A DNA stretch of 50,679 bases from a bacterium D16-34 (GTDB lineage Bacteria; Actinomycetota; Coriobacteriia; Coriobacteriales; Eggerthellaceae), in contig RAZB01000011.1 of NCBI GenBank assembly GCA_003612515.1, positions 1 to 50,679 of the forward strand, written 5' to 3'. How positions within the stretch are numbered: the first letter of the stretch is position 1; each line of letters starts with the position of its first letter. The position numbers and the translations under genes were made by a program. The notes beneath the pieces were generated by a model. The model searched no databases. It saw only the letters and a program-made list of their open reading frames with translations, and was not told the DNA's origin. Below are positions 9,269 to 17,205 of this stretch, piece by piece.

Positions 9269-10480
9269 TTATTCTTCATCCAAGTATGCATGAACGCCGC
9301 AAAAACGGCTACCCGGACGGGCATGGTTGCGACAGCGTACGCCGTCCTCGCTCACAAACGTGCATACTTCTTCGTCGTCTTCTTCGACTTCGTCAATCAA
9401 AACATTGTTCGTGGGAACAAGAGTTTCTCCGGTAAAGCTTGCGCTTTTAATATCAATATGCCAACCAGTCAAACGAGCTGCGAGACGAGCATTTTGACCT
9501 TCCTTACCAATAGCAAGCGAAAGCTGATCGTCTGGCACGACAACGGTCGCATAATGATTATCTTCGTCGATAACAACGCGGTTAACCTTTGCAGGAGACA
9601 AGGCATTAGCGACATATACTGCCGGATCCTCTGCCCACTGGATGACATCGACGCGTTCGTTGCGAAGCTCTTCAACCACCATGCGAACACGGCTTCCCTT
9701 AGGACCGACACAAGCGCCTACCGGATCAAGGTTTGCCTCGCGCGATGAAACGGCAATCTTGGAACGAGCACCAGGTTCACGTGCGATTGACTTAATCTCA
9801 ACCATGCCATCATATATCTCAGGAACTTCGATCTCGAATAAACGACGAATCAAATCAGGATGCGTACGCGATACAACAATTGCCGGACGAGCCTGTTCAC
9901 CACGTGCTTTAGGAGCATCAGAGTTGGGATCACGCACATCGATGATCAAGACTTTCAGGCGCTGGTTGTGGCGATAATGTTCACCTGCAGGACGCTCATT
10001 GCGCTCACCAGGATTGCGCTTGAGATCATAGTGAGGAAGCTCAGCCTCAACACCATCACGAATCTTGATGATCGTAAAATCAGGAGTGCCTTGCAAAACG
10101 GTACCGGTAACCAAATCACCTACACGATCGGAAAACTCCTCGTAGATGGACTGACGACCAGCTTCGCGAACAATAGAAGCAATAACGCCTTTTGCATTCT
10201 GAGCAGCAATACGGCTCACGTCGCTTGGCGTTACGTCGCGCTCCTCAAACTCAGTCCATTCGCCCGTCTCTTCGTCAGGATCTCCAACCGGCACTAACTC
10301 ATAGACATAAATGCGTCCCGTTTGGCGGTCAATCGTTACACGCGCATCCCACTCAAGATCCAAGATGTGCTGATAGCTTTTGGCCAGAGATGCCTCGAGG
10401 CGCTCAATGAGATAAAACTCGTCAATTTTGCGCTCATGCGCAAGCGCTTGTAATGCCTCGATCAATTCTGAAGTTGCCAC
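9269..10480 (-). CDS. nusA: Transcription termination/antitermination factor NusA with Cys/His tail
   Basis: Binds RNA polymerase and nascent RNA and modulates pausing and termination. Domain order: N-terminal polymerase-binding domain (about 1-125), S1 (DLVTGTVLQGTPDFTIIKI), KH1 (GACVGPKGSRVRMVVEEL), KH2 (AIGKEGQNARLAARLTGW). It lacks the E. coli C-terminal acidic repeats, as usual in Gram-positive bacteria. Unusually, the protein ends with C373-x9-C383-x2-H386-x7-C394-x2-H397, which resembles a zinc-binding C3H motif. The GTG at 10480 has AAGGA upstream and gives 403 aa; the ATG at 10507 would add nine residues. Confidence 0.97.
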   Translation of the reverse strand: MATSELIEALQALAHERKIDEFYLIERLEASLAKSYQHILDLEWDARVTIDRQTGRIYVYELVPVGDPDEETGEWTEFEERDVTPSDVSRIAAQNAKGVIASIVREAGRQSIYEEFSDRVGDLVTGTVLQGTPDFTIIKIRDGVEAELPHYDLKRNPGERNERPAGEHYRHNQRLKVLIIDVRDPNSDAPKARGEQARPAIVVSRTHPDLIRRLFEIEVPEIYDGMVEIKSIAREPGARSKIAVSSREANLDPVGACVGPKGSRVRMVVEELRNERVDVIQWAEDPAVYVANALSPAKVNRVVIDEDNHYATVVVPDDQLSLAIGKEGQNARLAARLTGWHIDIKSASFTGETLVPTNNVLIDEVEEDDEEVCTFVSEDGVRCRNHARPGSRFCGVHAYLDEE

Positions 10481-10521
10481 GATGTTGTTCCTTTCCTTAC
10501 AACCCACTTAAGAGTTTTTGT

Positions 10522-10995
10522 CTACGAGTTGAAATCTATTACGCCCTTAACACGGGCACGCTTAATGTTGTCATAGGGAATTTGCACAAGTGCGTCATCA
10601 ACAGCCAACACAACGAGGTCATCATCTGCAACCTCATCAACCTTGCCCGTCCAATTGCTTCTTCCATCAATAGGACCGGTCAGCTTGAGGGTGACCGTTT
10701 CGCCTGCAGCCTTGCGAAAATGCTCAATGGTGCGAAGTGGTCTATCGATTCCCGGAGAAGACACCTCTAAGGTATATGCACCCGGAAACGGATCAAGCTT
10801 ATCCATAATCTCGTTGATCCACACTTGTGAAGATGCAAGCTCATCAAAGCTCACACCATGATCAGTGTCTATGTATACGCGAATCGTAGGAGATTTCTTT
10901 CCCCCTACAACTTCAACCGTTACAATCTCAACGCCTTTTTCTTGAGCGGTAGGCTCAAGCGCTTGCAACAGCTGCTTTTCTTTTTCGCTGAGCAC
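10522..10995 (-). CDS. rimP: Ribosome maturation factor RimP
   Basis: Required for efficient 30S subunit assembly. Recognised by IRVYIDTDHGVSFDELA, LEVSSPGIDRPLRTIEHF in the N-terminal half and a C-terminal Sm-like domain with DLVVLAVDDALVQIPYDNIKRARV. First gene of the nusA-infB operon. I place the start at the GTG at 10995, which has AAAGGAG 5 nt upstream and gives 157 aa, the family size; the same frame stays open to 11166, but that extension has no family resemblance and lies in the leader. Confidence 0.94.
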   Translation of the reverse strand: MLSEKEKQLLQALEPTAQEKGVEIVTVEVVGGKKSPTIRVYIDTDHGVSFDELASSQVWINEIMDKLDPFPGAYTLEVSSPGIDRPLRTIEHFRKAAGETVTLKLTGPIDGRSNWTGKVDEVADDDLVVLAVDDALVQIPYDNIKRARVKGVIDFNS

Positions 10996-11090
10996 ACATG
11001 CTCCTTTCATGACGTTACTAACACTTTTGCTACTGAGCAGACATTCGACAACTCTTTTACTCCCATCGAGCAAAAAGCCCCCACAAACAA

Positions 11091-11115
11091 AGAAAGCGGG
11101 TAAAACCCACTTTCT
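11091..11115 (-). promoter_or_regulatory. Hairpin in the rimP leader, possible attenuator
   Basis: Read on the minus strand, AGAAAGTGGG and CCCGCTTTCT form a 10-bp stem (one G-U) around a 5-nt loop. It is followed by TTGTTTGTGGGGGCTTTTT, which is T-rich but interrupted. It lies about 95 bp before the rimP start and after the predicted promoter, a place where NusA-dependent autoregulation would be plausible. Function is inferred. Confidence 0.5.
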
Positions 11116-11176
11116 CCAAAAACGAAAGTATGGTGTACACATAAAGCGTACTGCATTGCCGAACATGTCTTATAAA

Positions 11177-11185
11177 TTTATACCA
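11177..11185 (-). promoter_or_regulatory. Candidate extended -10 promoter of the rimP operon
   Basis: TGGTATAAA on the minus strand (TATAAA at 11177-11182) matches an extended -10. A poor -35 (TGGCGA) sits 17 nt upstream. The predicted transcript would carry a leader of about 170 nt that contains the hairpin at 11091-11115. Confidence 0.45.
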
Positions 11186-11359
11186 TATTGCTTCTACTTT
11201 CGCCACCTTCTGTCGCGCGCATATTGCAACTTCTCCACAGACGGCACTCTCGCACCGGTATTGTCTTACACTTGTTTTACCGAGCGTAAGCTCTGTGCAG
11301 ACTGTTTTTCAGCATGCCGGTATATGCACCAACAAACAAAATTGCTAAAGGAAGAGACT

Positions 11360-11680
11360 ATGGACTCATCAAATCGAGCAGCCGGTCAAACTATTGACGA
11401 CGGTGTAAGCGCCTATCAAGCAACCAAAGGTGCTATTTTATTAGACGTGCGAACGCCACAAGAATATCGCGATGGCCATATTCCTACAAGCATCAACCTT
11501 CCACTTCAAAACATTGCAAACATCAAAGAGGTTGTACCGAACAAAGAAACCCCTCTGTTTGTCTACTGCAAAAGCGGAATGCGAAGCGAACATGCAGCAA
11601 GCATACTCAAACAAAATGGATATCAGTCGGTCGAAAATATTGGTGGCATTATGTCTTACCATGGAGAAATTGAAAGATAG
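11360..11680 (+). CDS. Single-domain rhodanese-like protein
   Basis: A 106-aa single rhodanese domain, probably handling sulfane sulfur in the cytoplasm. The active-site loop VYCKSGMRS carries the catalytic Cys70, and LLDVRTPQEYRDGHIPTSINLPL is the typical N-terminal signature. No signal peptide or second domain. The frame is open upstream to 11009, but AAAGGAAGAG just before the ATG at 11360 fixes the start. It is the only plus-strand gene in the left 49 kb, diverging from rimP and convergent with dprA. Its substrate is not evident. Confidence 0.92.
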   Translation: MDSSNRAAGQTIDDGVSAYQATKGAILLDVRTPQEYRDGHIPTSINLPLQNIANIKEVVPNKETPLFVYCKSGMRSEHAASILKQNGYQSVENIGGIMSYHGEIER

Positions 11681-11724
11681 GTCAAGCAGCGCGCTTTATG
11701 CGGCACAACTCTTTAAAGCCCTTC

Positions 11725-12693
11725 TTAGGTCATACTATAGCGACCATCTGGGCACCTTTGCACCCTTCCAGCTTGCTCTGCTTCCACGAGCACCCTTATT
11801 AATGTCTTATTGAGATTTGGCATGCGCACATGCTCGCTTATATGCTGATACAAATCATCTAAAGCCATTGGGCACGACAGCAACACTTGCGCAACTTCGC
11901 CTTTGACAAGCTCAATTTCGTCCGACGCTGCTCCTCTGTCAGCAACACCAGGCAATACCTCAGCTTTGCTTGCTCGCTCTTGACCAGCTGCTTCATGACA
12001 CCCAAAACCAACAAGTACGCCAAATGATTGCATCAGCATGCTGTCGAAGGTCTTATCATCAATAATTGGCAGCGCTCCTTGGCTTAACAACCAATTAGCT
12101 CCGCGTGAAGATGGTGCGGTAATAGCCCCTGGCACCACACATACATCCCTATTTGCACTTATGGCATCATCTGCTGTTGAAAGCGTTCCCGATGGAAGCC
12201 CAGCTTCCACAATGAGGGTCACTTTGGCAAGTGCGGCAATAAGCCTATTTCTCTCACGAAACATATATGGTCGCGGATTGACATCCCAAGGCTGCTCAGA
12301 GATAAGTGCTCCTCCTTGCGAGACTATTTGACAAAACAGTTCGCGGTTTTCTGCGGGATATGGCTTATCGCACCCGCCACCTAAGAATGCTATGGTTTTA
12401 CCACCAGCTGCCAAGGCAGCCTTGTGAGCTTCACGATCGCAACCTCGAGCTCCACCAGAAATGACGATCACATCATTTCTGGCTGCCTTGTCTGCAAAAC
12501 GCTTTGTGCAGGCAATCCCGTACGGAGTTGCCTTTCGTGCACCAACAATAGCAAGTCCTTCTCGTAACACATCTAGCTCGCCAATAACATACAAACATCG
12601 TGGTGGGTTTCGCACATGCTCAAACGCTTCGGGATAATACTTATCCCCTCGCATGATTTCATATCGCTTTCCCGGAATGTAGTTACAACTCAC
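11725..12693 (-). CDS. dprA: DNA-processing protein DprA/Smf
   Basis: Binds single-stranded DNA and loads RecA during natural transformation. The Rossmann-like core shows AIVGARKATPYG, ISGGARGCDREAHKAAL, FLGGGCDKPYP, FRERNRLIAAL and EAGLPSGTLSTADDA. A C-terminal winged-helix-like segment (about residues 270-322) is present. 322 aa; the N-terminal SAM/HhH region found in longer homologues is reduced. The GTG start overlaps the comM stop by 4 bp. Linkage to comM suggests competence-related expression, but no DNA-uptake genes are in the window. Confidence 0.94.
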   Translation of the reverse strand: MSCNYIPGKRYEIMRGDKYYPEAFEHVRNPPRCLYVIGELDVLREGLAIVGARKATPYGIACTKRFADKAARNDVIVISGGARGCDREAHKAALAAGGKTIAFLGGGCDKPYPAENRELFCQIVSQGGALISEQPWDVNPRPYMFRERNRLIAALAKVTLIVEAGLPSGTLSTADDAISANRDVCVVPGAITAPSSRGANWLLSQGALPIIDDKTFDSMLMQSFGVLVGFGCHEAAGQERASKAEVLPGVADRGAASDEIELVKGEVAQVLLSCPMALDDLYQHISEHVRMPNLNKTLIRVLVEAEQAGRVQRCPDGRYSMT

Positions 12694-14183
12694 ACCTCAT
12701 CACCTTCTTCACGCAACCTCAAACCAAGCGCCTCATACAGATGCTCCAACCCAACTTTTTGACATTCATCGAGATCAGCGATTGTGCGAGCAAGCGATAA
12801 GGTGCGGATAATCCCCCGCCCCGAAAGCCTACTTCGCTGCGCCATTGCCTCAAAAGCACTTTGGTCAGAGTCCGTTAACTGACACGCCTCAACTAAAGCT
12901 TTGCTTTGCCGAAGATCGTCTTCGCCTGTTTTCTCTTTCCTCCACACGCGAAACTCGCACCCTCGCATTACTTCATCGAACAAAACCGCAGATGATGTTC
13001 CGCTTCCTGATTGCATTACCGAGTGTGCTCCCATACGCATCACTTCAAGATGCATATCAATGCGATCAAGCAAAGGGCCTCCTATTCTTCCCTGATAGCG
13101 CTTAATCTGAGGGATGGTGCACTTGCAGACCATCTCATCTGAACCATAATTGCCACACGGGCACGGATTAGTTGCAGCTACCAGCATGAATTTAGACGGG
13201 AAGGTAATAGATCCTTCAGCGCGCGTAAGCGTCAACAAACCCGATTCAAGAGGCTGCCTTATGCCTTGTAAAACAGCAGGAGAAAACTCCGCCATTTCGT
13301 CTAAAAACAGCACACCATGATGAGCAAGAGAAATCTCCCCCGGACGCAAAGGTGACCCACCGCCCACAAGTCCAGCAAGACTTATAGAATGATGTGGAGA
13401 ACGAAACGGTCGAACACCAGCCAAGATGGGAGTAGAATCAAGACCTGCAACCGAATGTATCACAGCCGCCTCGATGCGCTCTGATTTGCTTAGCGGTGGC
13501 AAGATAGAAGGAATCCGAGAGGCAAGCATGGTCTTTCCCGATCCCGGAGGACCCATCATAAGCACACCATGCTTACCTACTGCTGCAATAACTAAAGCTC
13601 GCTTTGTCATCTCATGGCCAGCAATGTCTGCGAAATCGGGCGGTTGAACTGTACTGTCAACTTCACGGAGCACAATCCGCTTTTCCAGCGGTTGCCTAAA
13701 GTCGCTCAAACTTGCTACCTCAAAACACATACACTCAGACATATTCGCGAGTTCTAAGGTATACGCACTCACTAATGACCACGCTTGCCGCTTGGCGCAA
13801 AGCGCACACGCCAAAAGACCTGGCACAGGACGCACGGCACCACCAAGTGAGAGCTCCCCTATAAGCAAAACATCCTTGAATCTATCAGCAGAGATTTGTC
13901 CTGATGCTCCTAAAACCCCAAGTGCAATTGGCAGATCAAACCCAGAACCTGTTTTTCTCAGCGTTCCGGGAGCAAGATTGACGACAATTTTATGAGGAGG
14001 CATGGTAAAGCCACATGCCTTTATTGCGGCTTTAACTCGCTCACGAGATTCTTGTATAGAGGCATCAGGCATTCCAACGATGGTAAATCCTGGAATGCCA
14101 GCACCTATGCTTACCTCAACTTCAACCGGAATTGCCTCAACACCTTTAATGGTTGCTCCATGAAGGCGACATTTGCCTTGCAT
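12690..14183 (-). CDS. comM: YifB/ComM family Mg-chelatase-like AAA+ ATPase
   Basis: ComM in transforming bacteria is a hexameric helicase that extends branch migration during integration of donor DNA. 497 aa. N-terminal ChlI-like domain (about 1-180, with GFTIVGMPD and NLAPGTLRKTGSGFDLPIA), AAA+ core with Walker A GPPGSGKT (211-218) and Walker B VLFLDEMAEF, Cys motif NPCPCGNYG, and a C-terminal Mg-chelatase domain (RSRLSGRGIIRTLSLARTIA). The start abuts the yraN stop. Confidence 0.94.
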   Translation of the reverse strand: MQGKCRLHGATIKGVEAIPVEVEVSIGAGIPGFTIVGMPDASIQESRERVKAAIKACGFTMPPHKIVVNLAPGTLRKTGSGFDLPIALGVLGASGQISADRFKDVLLIGELSLGGAVRPVPGLLACALCAKRQAWSLVSAYTLELANMSECMCFEVASLSDFRQPLEKRIVLREVDSTVQPPDFADIAGHEMTKRALVIAAVGKHGVLMMGPPGSGKTMLASRIPSILPPLSKSERIEAAVIHSVAGLDSTPILAGVRPFRSPHHSISLAGLVGGGSPLRPGEISLAHHGVLFLDEMAEFSPAVLQGIRQPLESGLLTLTRAEGSITFPSKFMLVAATNPCPCGNYGSDEMVCKCTIPQIKRYQGRIGGPLLDRIDMHLEVMRMGAHSVMQSGSGTSSAVLFDEVMRGCEFRVWRKEKTGEDDLRQSKALVEACQLTDSDQSAFEAMAQRSRLSGRGIIRTLSLARTIADLDECQKVGLEHLYEALGLRLREEGDEV

Positions 14184-14591
14184 CTAAGCACCACCAAAAG
14201 CATTGATATGATGGCGAACAAGTGCCCGATCCGAAGAAATTGCTACGATTGAAATAATATCGAATCGAACCGGCGCGTCAGTGATTTCGCAATCTTTAAG
14301 ATATTCAAGAGCAATACGCTCATATCGCTCGCGCTTATCCTGGGTTACCGCCTCAGCCGGCATGCCCTTATCGCAATCACGACGTGTTTTGACCTCAACA
14401 AACACAATCGCGTCATCATCGCGAGCAATAATGTCAGCCTCTCCTGCATAGCAGGTCCAATTACGCGCAACGATCTCATACCCACGGCGCTCCAAAAAGC
14501 GAGCAGCGGCATCTTCCCCTCGCTTGCCAAGCGCTTTATTGCGTTTCCCTTGCGACTGTGTTGTAGGTCGCTCTAATACAGCTTCACTCAT
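14184..14591 (-). CDS. yraN: YraN family (UPF0102) endonuclease-like protein
   Basis: Small protein with a restriction-endonuclease-like fold. GKRGEDAAARFLERRGYEIV is followed by GEADIIARDDDAIVFVEVKT, which carries the Glu, Asp and E-x-K residues expected in such a nuclease core. 135 aa. AAGGAG precedes the ATG. It sits in the conserved rnhB-yraN-comM-dprA order. Its cellular role is not well established. Confidence 0.92.
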   Translation of the reverse strand: MSEAVLERPTTQSQGKRNKALGKRGEDAAARFLERRGYEIVARNWTCYAGEADIIARDDDAIVFVEVKTRRDCDKGMPAEAVTQDKRERYERIALEYLKDCEITDAPVRFDIISIVAISSDRALVRHHINAFGGA

Positions 14592-14799
14592 GACACTCTC
14601 CTTTCTTTAAGGGAGTTGCCATGATAGTGATTAATCCGGCACTTTATTACACGCAGACCTTATTGTTTTGGCGTGAAAAGTAGCCAAAATCAAACACATA
14701 TCTCACCTAGACTACAGGGCTTCTAATTGCGAACTAATATAAATTCCATGCACAAATAACGCGCTTATTATCTGATTTATATATCAGCGAGACGTATCC
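14592..14799. other. Gene-free 208 bp between rnhB and yraN
   Basis: No gene. It contains a 7-bp inverted repeat TTTTGGC/GCCAAAA (14666-14672, 14683-14689) and an A/T-rich palindrome CTGAT-N6-ATCAG (14774-14789). Neither has a convincing T-run. The promoter of yraN-comM-dprA probably lies here, but I could not pick one with confidence. Confidence 0.4.
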
Positions 14800-15588
14800 C
14801 TAGAACAAAGAAGGCTGCGTAAATGCTCCGCAAAATGAAACTCGATGCAAAGGAGTGAGCCCATGCTGCTTGATTGCTTCTATATGCGCAGGTGAAGCAT
14901 ACCCTTTACAAGCAGCCCAATCATACTTTGGATACTCATGTGCAAGCTCAACCATCAGCGCATCACGTTCAACTTTTGCCACAAGCGAAGCCGCAGCAAT
15001 GGAAGCACATTTCCCGTCACCTTTAATAATATTTACTTCACGAGGGTCTAAATGCTGAGGATTTCCGTCCAATAAAACCACGTCCGGTGTAATCCCGGCC
15101 TCTTCAATTGCTTTGACAGCACGCGTGAATGCAACGCGTAGCGAGGCAGACATGCCGCAAGCATCAATATCTTCAGGCTCAATATATTGCACCGTCCAGG
15201 CAAGCGCATGCTTTTTGATCTCATCGACAATTACCTCTCTGTCGGCAGGCTTAACTTGCTTTGAATCGTTGAGCCCATCAATATAGAGCCCCTTAGGCAA
15301 AACCACAGCCCCAACCGCCAAAGGGCCAGCAAGAGATCCTCGGCCAACTTCGTCTAAGCCGACGCAAATGCCAGCGGCGTGCTCATCTAAAATCGCCTGC
15401 TCAAAGTCATACATGCCTTTGAGTCGCGCGCGCTCTTGTGCCTGTGCATCCAAACGCTTTCGGTTCTGACGAAGCGCAGCTTGCACTCCTTTTCGCGTAT
15501 CTGCAGCAAGCGAGCGTTCAAAGACCGCAAAGTCTTGTTCGGTTGCCTGTGAGAGCATGTGTTTTATTTCACCAACAGAAAGATCCAC
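14800..15588 (-). CDS. rnhB: Ribonuclease HII
   Basis: Cleaves the RNA strand of RNA-DNA hybrids and single ribonucleotides in DNA. The catalytic Asp79-Glu80 is in GLDEVGRGSLAGPL, with DGNPQHL and NIIKGDGKCASIAAASLVAKV downstream, and the C-terminus carries YDWAACKGYASPAHI. An N-terminal extension of about 70 residues precedes the catalytic domain. The GTG at 15588 has AGGAG 5 nt upstream and gives 262 aa; the longer frame to 15768 runs into rplS and is not supported. Confidence 0.95.
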   Translation of the reverse strand: MDLSVGEIKHMLSQATEQDFAVFERSLAADTRKGVQAALRQNRKRLDAQAQERARLKGMYDFEQAILDEHAAGICVGLDEVGRGSLAGPLAVGAVVLPKGLYIDGLNDSKQVKPADREVIVDEIKKHALAWTVQYIEPEDIDACGMSASLRVAFTRAVKAIEEAGITPDVVLLDGNPQHLDPREVNIIKGDGKCASIAAASLVAKVERDALMVELAHEYPKYDWAACKGYASPAHIEAIKQHGLTPLHRVSFCGAFTQPSLF

Positions 15589-15602
15589 CTGTACTCCTAT
15601 AC

Positions 15603-15637
15603 GAAAAAAGCCCCCTGACTCAAAAGCCAAGGGGCTT
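15603..15637 (-). terminator. Intrinsic terminator after rplS
   Basis: On the minus strand AAGCCCC pairs with GGGGCTT, with further weaker pairs inside, and is followed by six T residues (15604-15609). It lies 22 bp past the rplS stop and just before the rnhB ribosome binding site, so rnhB may be expressed by read-through. Confidence 0.85.
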
Positions 15638-15658
15638 GTATACCTGCTAGCAAATGGC

Positions 15659-16006
15659 TTATCGGAAAGCCTTTTCCTTAATTTTTGCAGCCTTGCCAAC
15701 CTTGTTGCGCAGATAGTAGAGTTTAGCGCGACGTACATCACCTTGACGTACAACCTCAATCTTTTCAATCTTGGGTGAGTGTACCGGGAAAGTACGCTCT
15801 ACGCCAACTGAAAAGCTGATCTTGCGAACGGTAAACGTCTCGCGATTAGAAGCACCTTGACGACGAATAACATCGCCCTGGAAGACCTGAATACGCTCGC
15901 GATTACCCTCGGTAATACGATAGTGAACTTTAACATTGTCACCAACGTTGAACGCCGGGACGTCCTGCTTCATTTGTTGTTGCTCGATGGCGCGAATGAT
16001 ATCCAT
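15659..16006 (-). CDS. rplS: 50S ribosomal protein L19
   Basis: Ribosomal protein bL19, located near the 30S-50S interface. [52 protein letters not shown] and [10 protein letters not shown] match the family throughout. About 115 aa. I prefer the second ATG at 16006 because AAGGA lies 8 nt upstream; the ATG at 16012 is only 2 nt from it. It has its own promoter and a terminator behind it. In most Gram-positive bacteria it directly follows trmD, but here it lies 13.5 kb away. Confidence 0.97.
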   Translation of the reverse strand: MDIIRAIEQQQMKQDVPAFNVGDNVKVHYRITEGNRERIQVFQGDVIRRQGASNRETFTVRKISFSVGVERTFPVHSPKIEKIEVVRQGDVRRAKLYYLRNKVGKAAKIKEKAFR

Positions 16007-16075
16007 GGCCATGTTCCTTCTCTATACTTTATGCTTACCACTCATGCGAGTTTCCTCGTTTAGACACGATTTGAC

Positions 16076-16104
16076 AGTGTATCGCAATAATTTATTGGAT
16101 GCAA
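16076..16104 (-). promoter_or_regulatory. rplS promoter
   Basis: On the minus strand TTGCAT (16099-16104), a 17-nt spacer and TACACT (16076-16081). It lies 70 bp before the rplS start with no competing gene. Confidence 0.65.
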
Positions 16105-16135
16105 TATGAATTCGCAAGAGTGTCACAAAAGATTG

Positions 16136-16468
16136 CTAAATGAGCGTCAAAAGGGCATATGCGGCAACACCAGCTACCGCAGACCACAGAAGCGATTTCG
16201 TCTTTAATGCCACCAAACCAACAACCACCGCTGCCACCAAAGGAGCAGCAGCAGGCCATATTCCAGCATCAAACATAGCGGGGTCGAGCAAATCATTTGC
16301 AACCAGCGCCGCAAATGCGGCAGGAGGAATAAAACCAAGTGCCTTTTCCAGACCCTCAGGCAAATTGCGACCTTTGAGGACAAACAGCGGAATGACACGA
16401 CATGCCAGCATCGTAATTGCACAACATATAAATATAATAAAGAAGTCTGTCCAACTCATGAGCTGCAT
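16136..16468 (-). CDS. azlD: AzlD family branched-chain amino acid export subunit
   Basis: Small partner of AzlC in a two-component exporter for branched-chain amino acids. 110 aa with four hydrophobic segments; the family pattern includes ACRVIPLFVLKGRNLPEGL and GFIPPAAFAALVANDL. The ATG directly follows the azlC stop (TAAATG), so translation is coupled. Substrate is by family analogy. Confidence 0.9.
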   Translation of the reverse strand: MQLMSWTDFFIIFICCAITMLACRVIPLFVLKGRNLPEGLEKALGFIPPAAFAALVANDLLDPAMFDAGIWPAAAPLVAAVVVGLVALKTKSLLWSAVAGVAAYALLTLI

Positions 16469-17155
16469 TTATCCACGCCCTTTCGCCCAGCTAAACGCAA
16501 GAGCCGCGCAAACGCCCAAAACAGCACCGATTAAAATTGCCGGACCAGACCAGCCAAGCATCTTGCAAACAAACACCCCAACAATAGCCACCAGCGCAGC
16601 TAAAGCATTTTCGGGCGTCCATTTTTGCGTGACGAGCAAGCAGATAAAAATAGAGGTCATGGCAAACGCAGCAATGGCTAATGGGATGCCAATAGCACTC
16701 CCAATCAAAACACCAACCACGTTAGAAATAGTCCACGAGCTTTGCGAAAACAGATTCACCATAGTGGCTCGATCTACCGACCATTCGCCCTCTGAGAACT
16801 TCTGAACGTTTACGCCATAGCTCTCATCAGTCACTGTCGCCGCAAACAAAAACGATAAGCGTTTTTTGACTCCCCTACAGGCAGGAGCAAAAGCGGCCGA
16901 ATAAAGCATCTGGCGGGTATTCACCAGAGACACCGACGCAATAATAGAGGCAATCGGTCCTCCAGCTAGCCACATGTTTGGAATCATAAATTGCCCGGCA
17001 CCTGAATAAAATAGCGCCGAGAGCAAAAAAGCTTGCAAAGCACTCAGGCCAATAGAATCACCTAAAATGCCACAAGGAATACCGATAGCTACATAACCCA
17101 ACATAATGGGCAAAGCGGCTCGAAAAGATTGTTTTATGTGATCCCTTGAAAACAT
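16469..17155 (-). CDS. azlC: AzlC family branched-chain amino acid exporter
   Basis: Membrane permease (228 aa, about six to seven transmembrane helices) of the family that exports branched-chain amino acids with AzlD. Signature pieces are ALPIMLGYVAIGIPCGILG, LFYSGAGQFM, NTRQMLYSAAFAP and TDESYGVN. A near-consensus promoter ends only 9 nt before the ATG and no Shine-Dalgarno precedes it, so the mRNA may be leaderless. The pair sits in a non-conserved block between dgt and rplS. Confidence 0.92.
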   Translation of the reverse strand: MFSRDHIKQSFRAALPIMLGYVAIGIPCGILGDSIGLSALQAFLLSALFYSGAGQFMIPNMWLAGGPIASIIASVSLVNTRQMLYSAAFAPACRGVKKRLSFLFAATVTDESYGVNVQKFSEGEWSVDRATMVNLFSQSSWTISNVVGVLIGSAIGIPLAIAAFAMTSIFICLLVTQKWTPENALAALVAIVGVFVCKMLGWSGPAILIGAVLGVCAALAFSWAKGRG

Positions 17156-17164
17156 AGCGAAGCA

Positions 17165-17192
17165 ATTATACCCAGTTTGTCATCAATAACAA
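17165..17192 (-). promoter_or_regulatory. azlCD promoter, probably giving a leaderless mRNA
   Basis: On the minus strand TTGTTA (17187-17192), a 16-nt spacer and a perfect TATAAT (17165-17170). The azlC ATG begins at 17155, so transcription would start about 2-4 nt before it. Confidence 0.7.
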
Positions 17193-17205
17193 CCTCTTCC
17201 GCCAA

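Noticed and set aside
11009-11359. N-terminal extension of the rhodanese frame
   Set aside because: No family resemblance upstream of the ATG at 11360, which has a strong ribosome binding site; the segment is the rimP leader and promoter region.
14666-14689. TTTTGGC/GCCAAAA repeat as a terminator or operator
   Set aside because: Short stem with long loop and no T-run; not enough to call.
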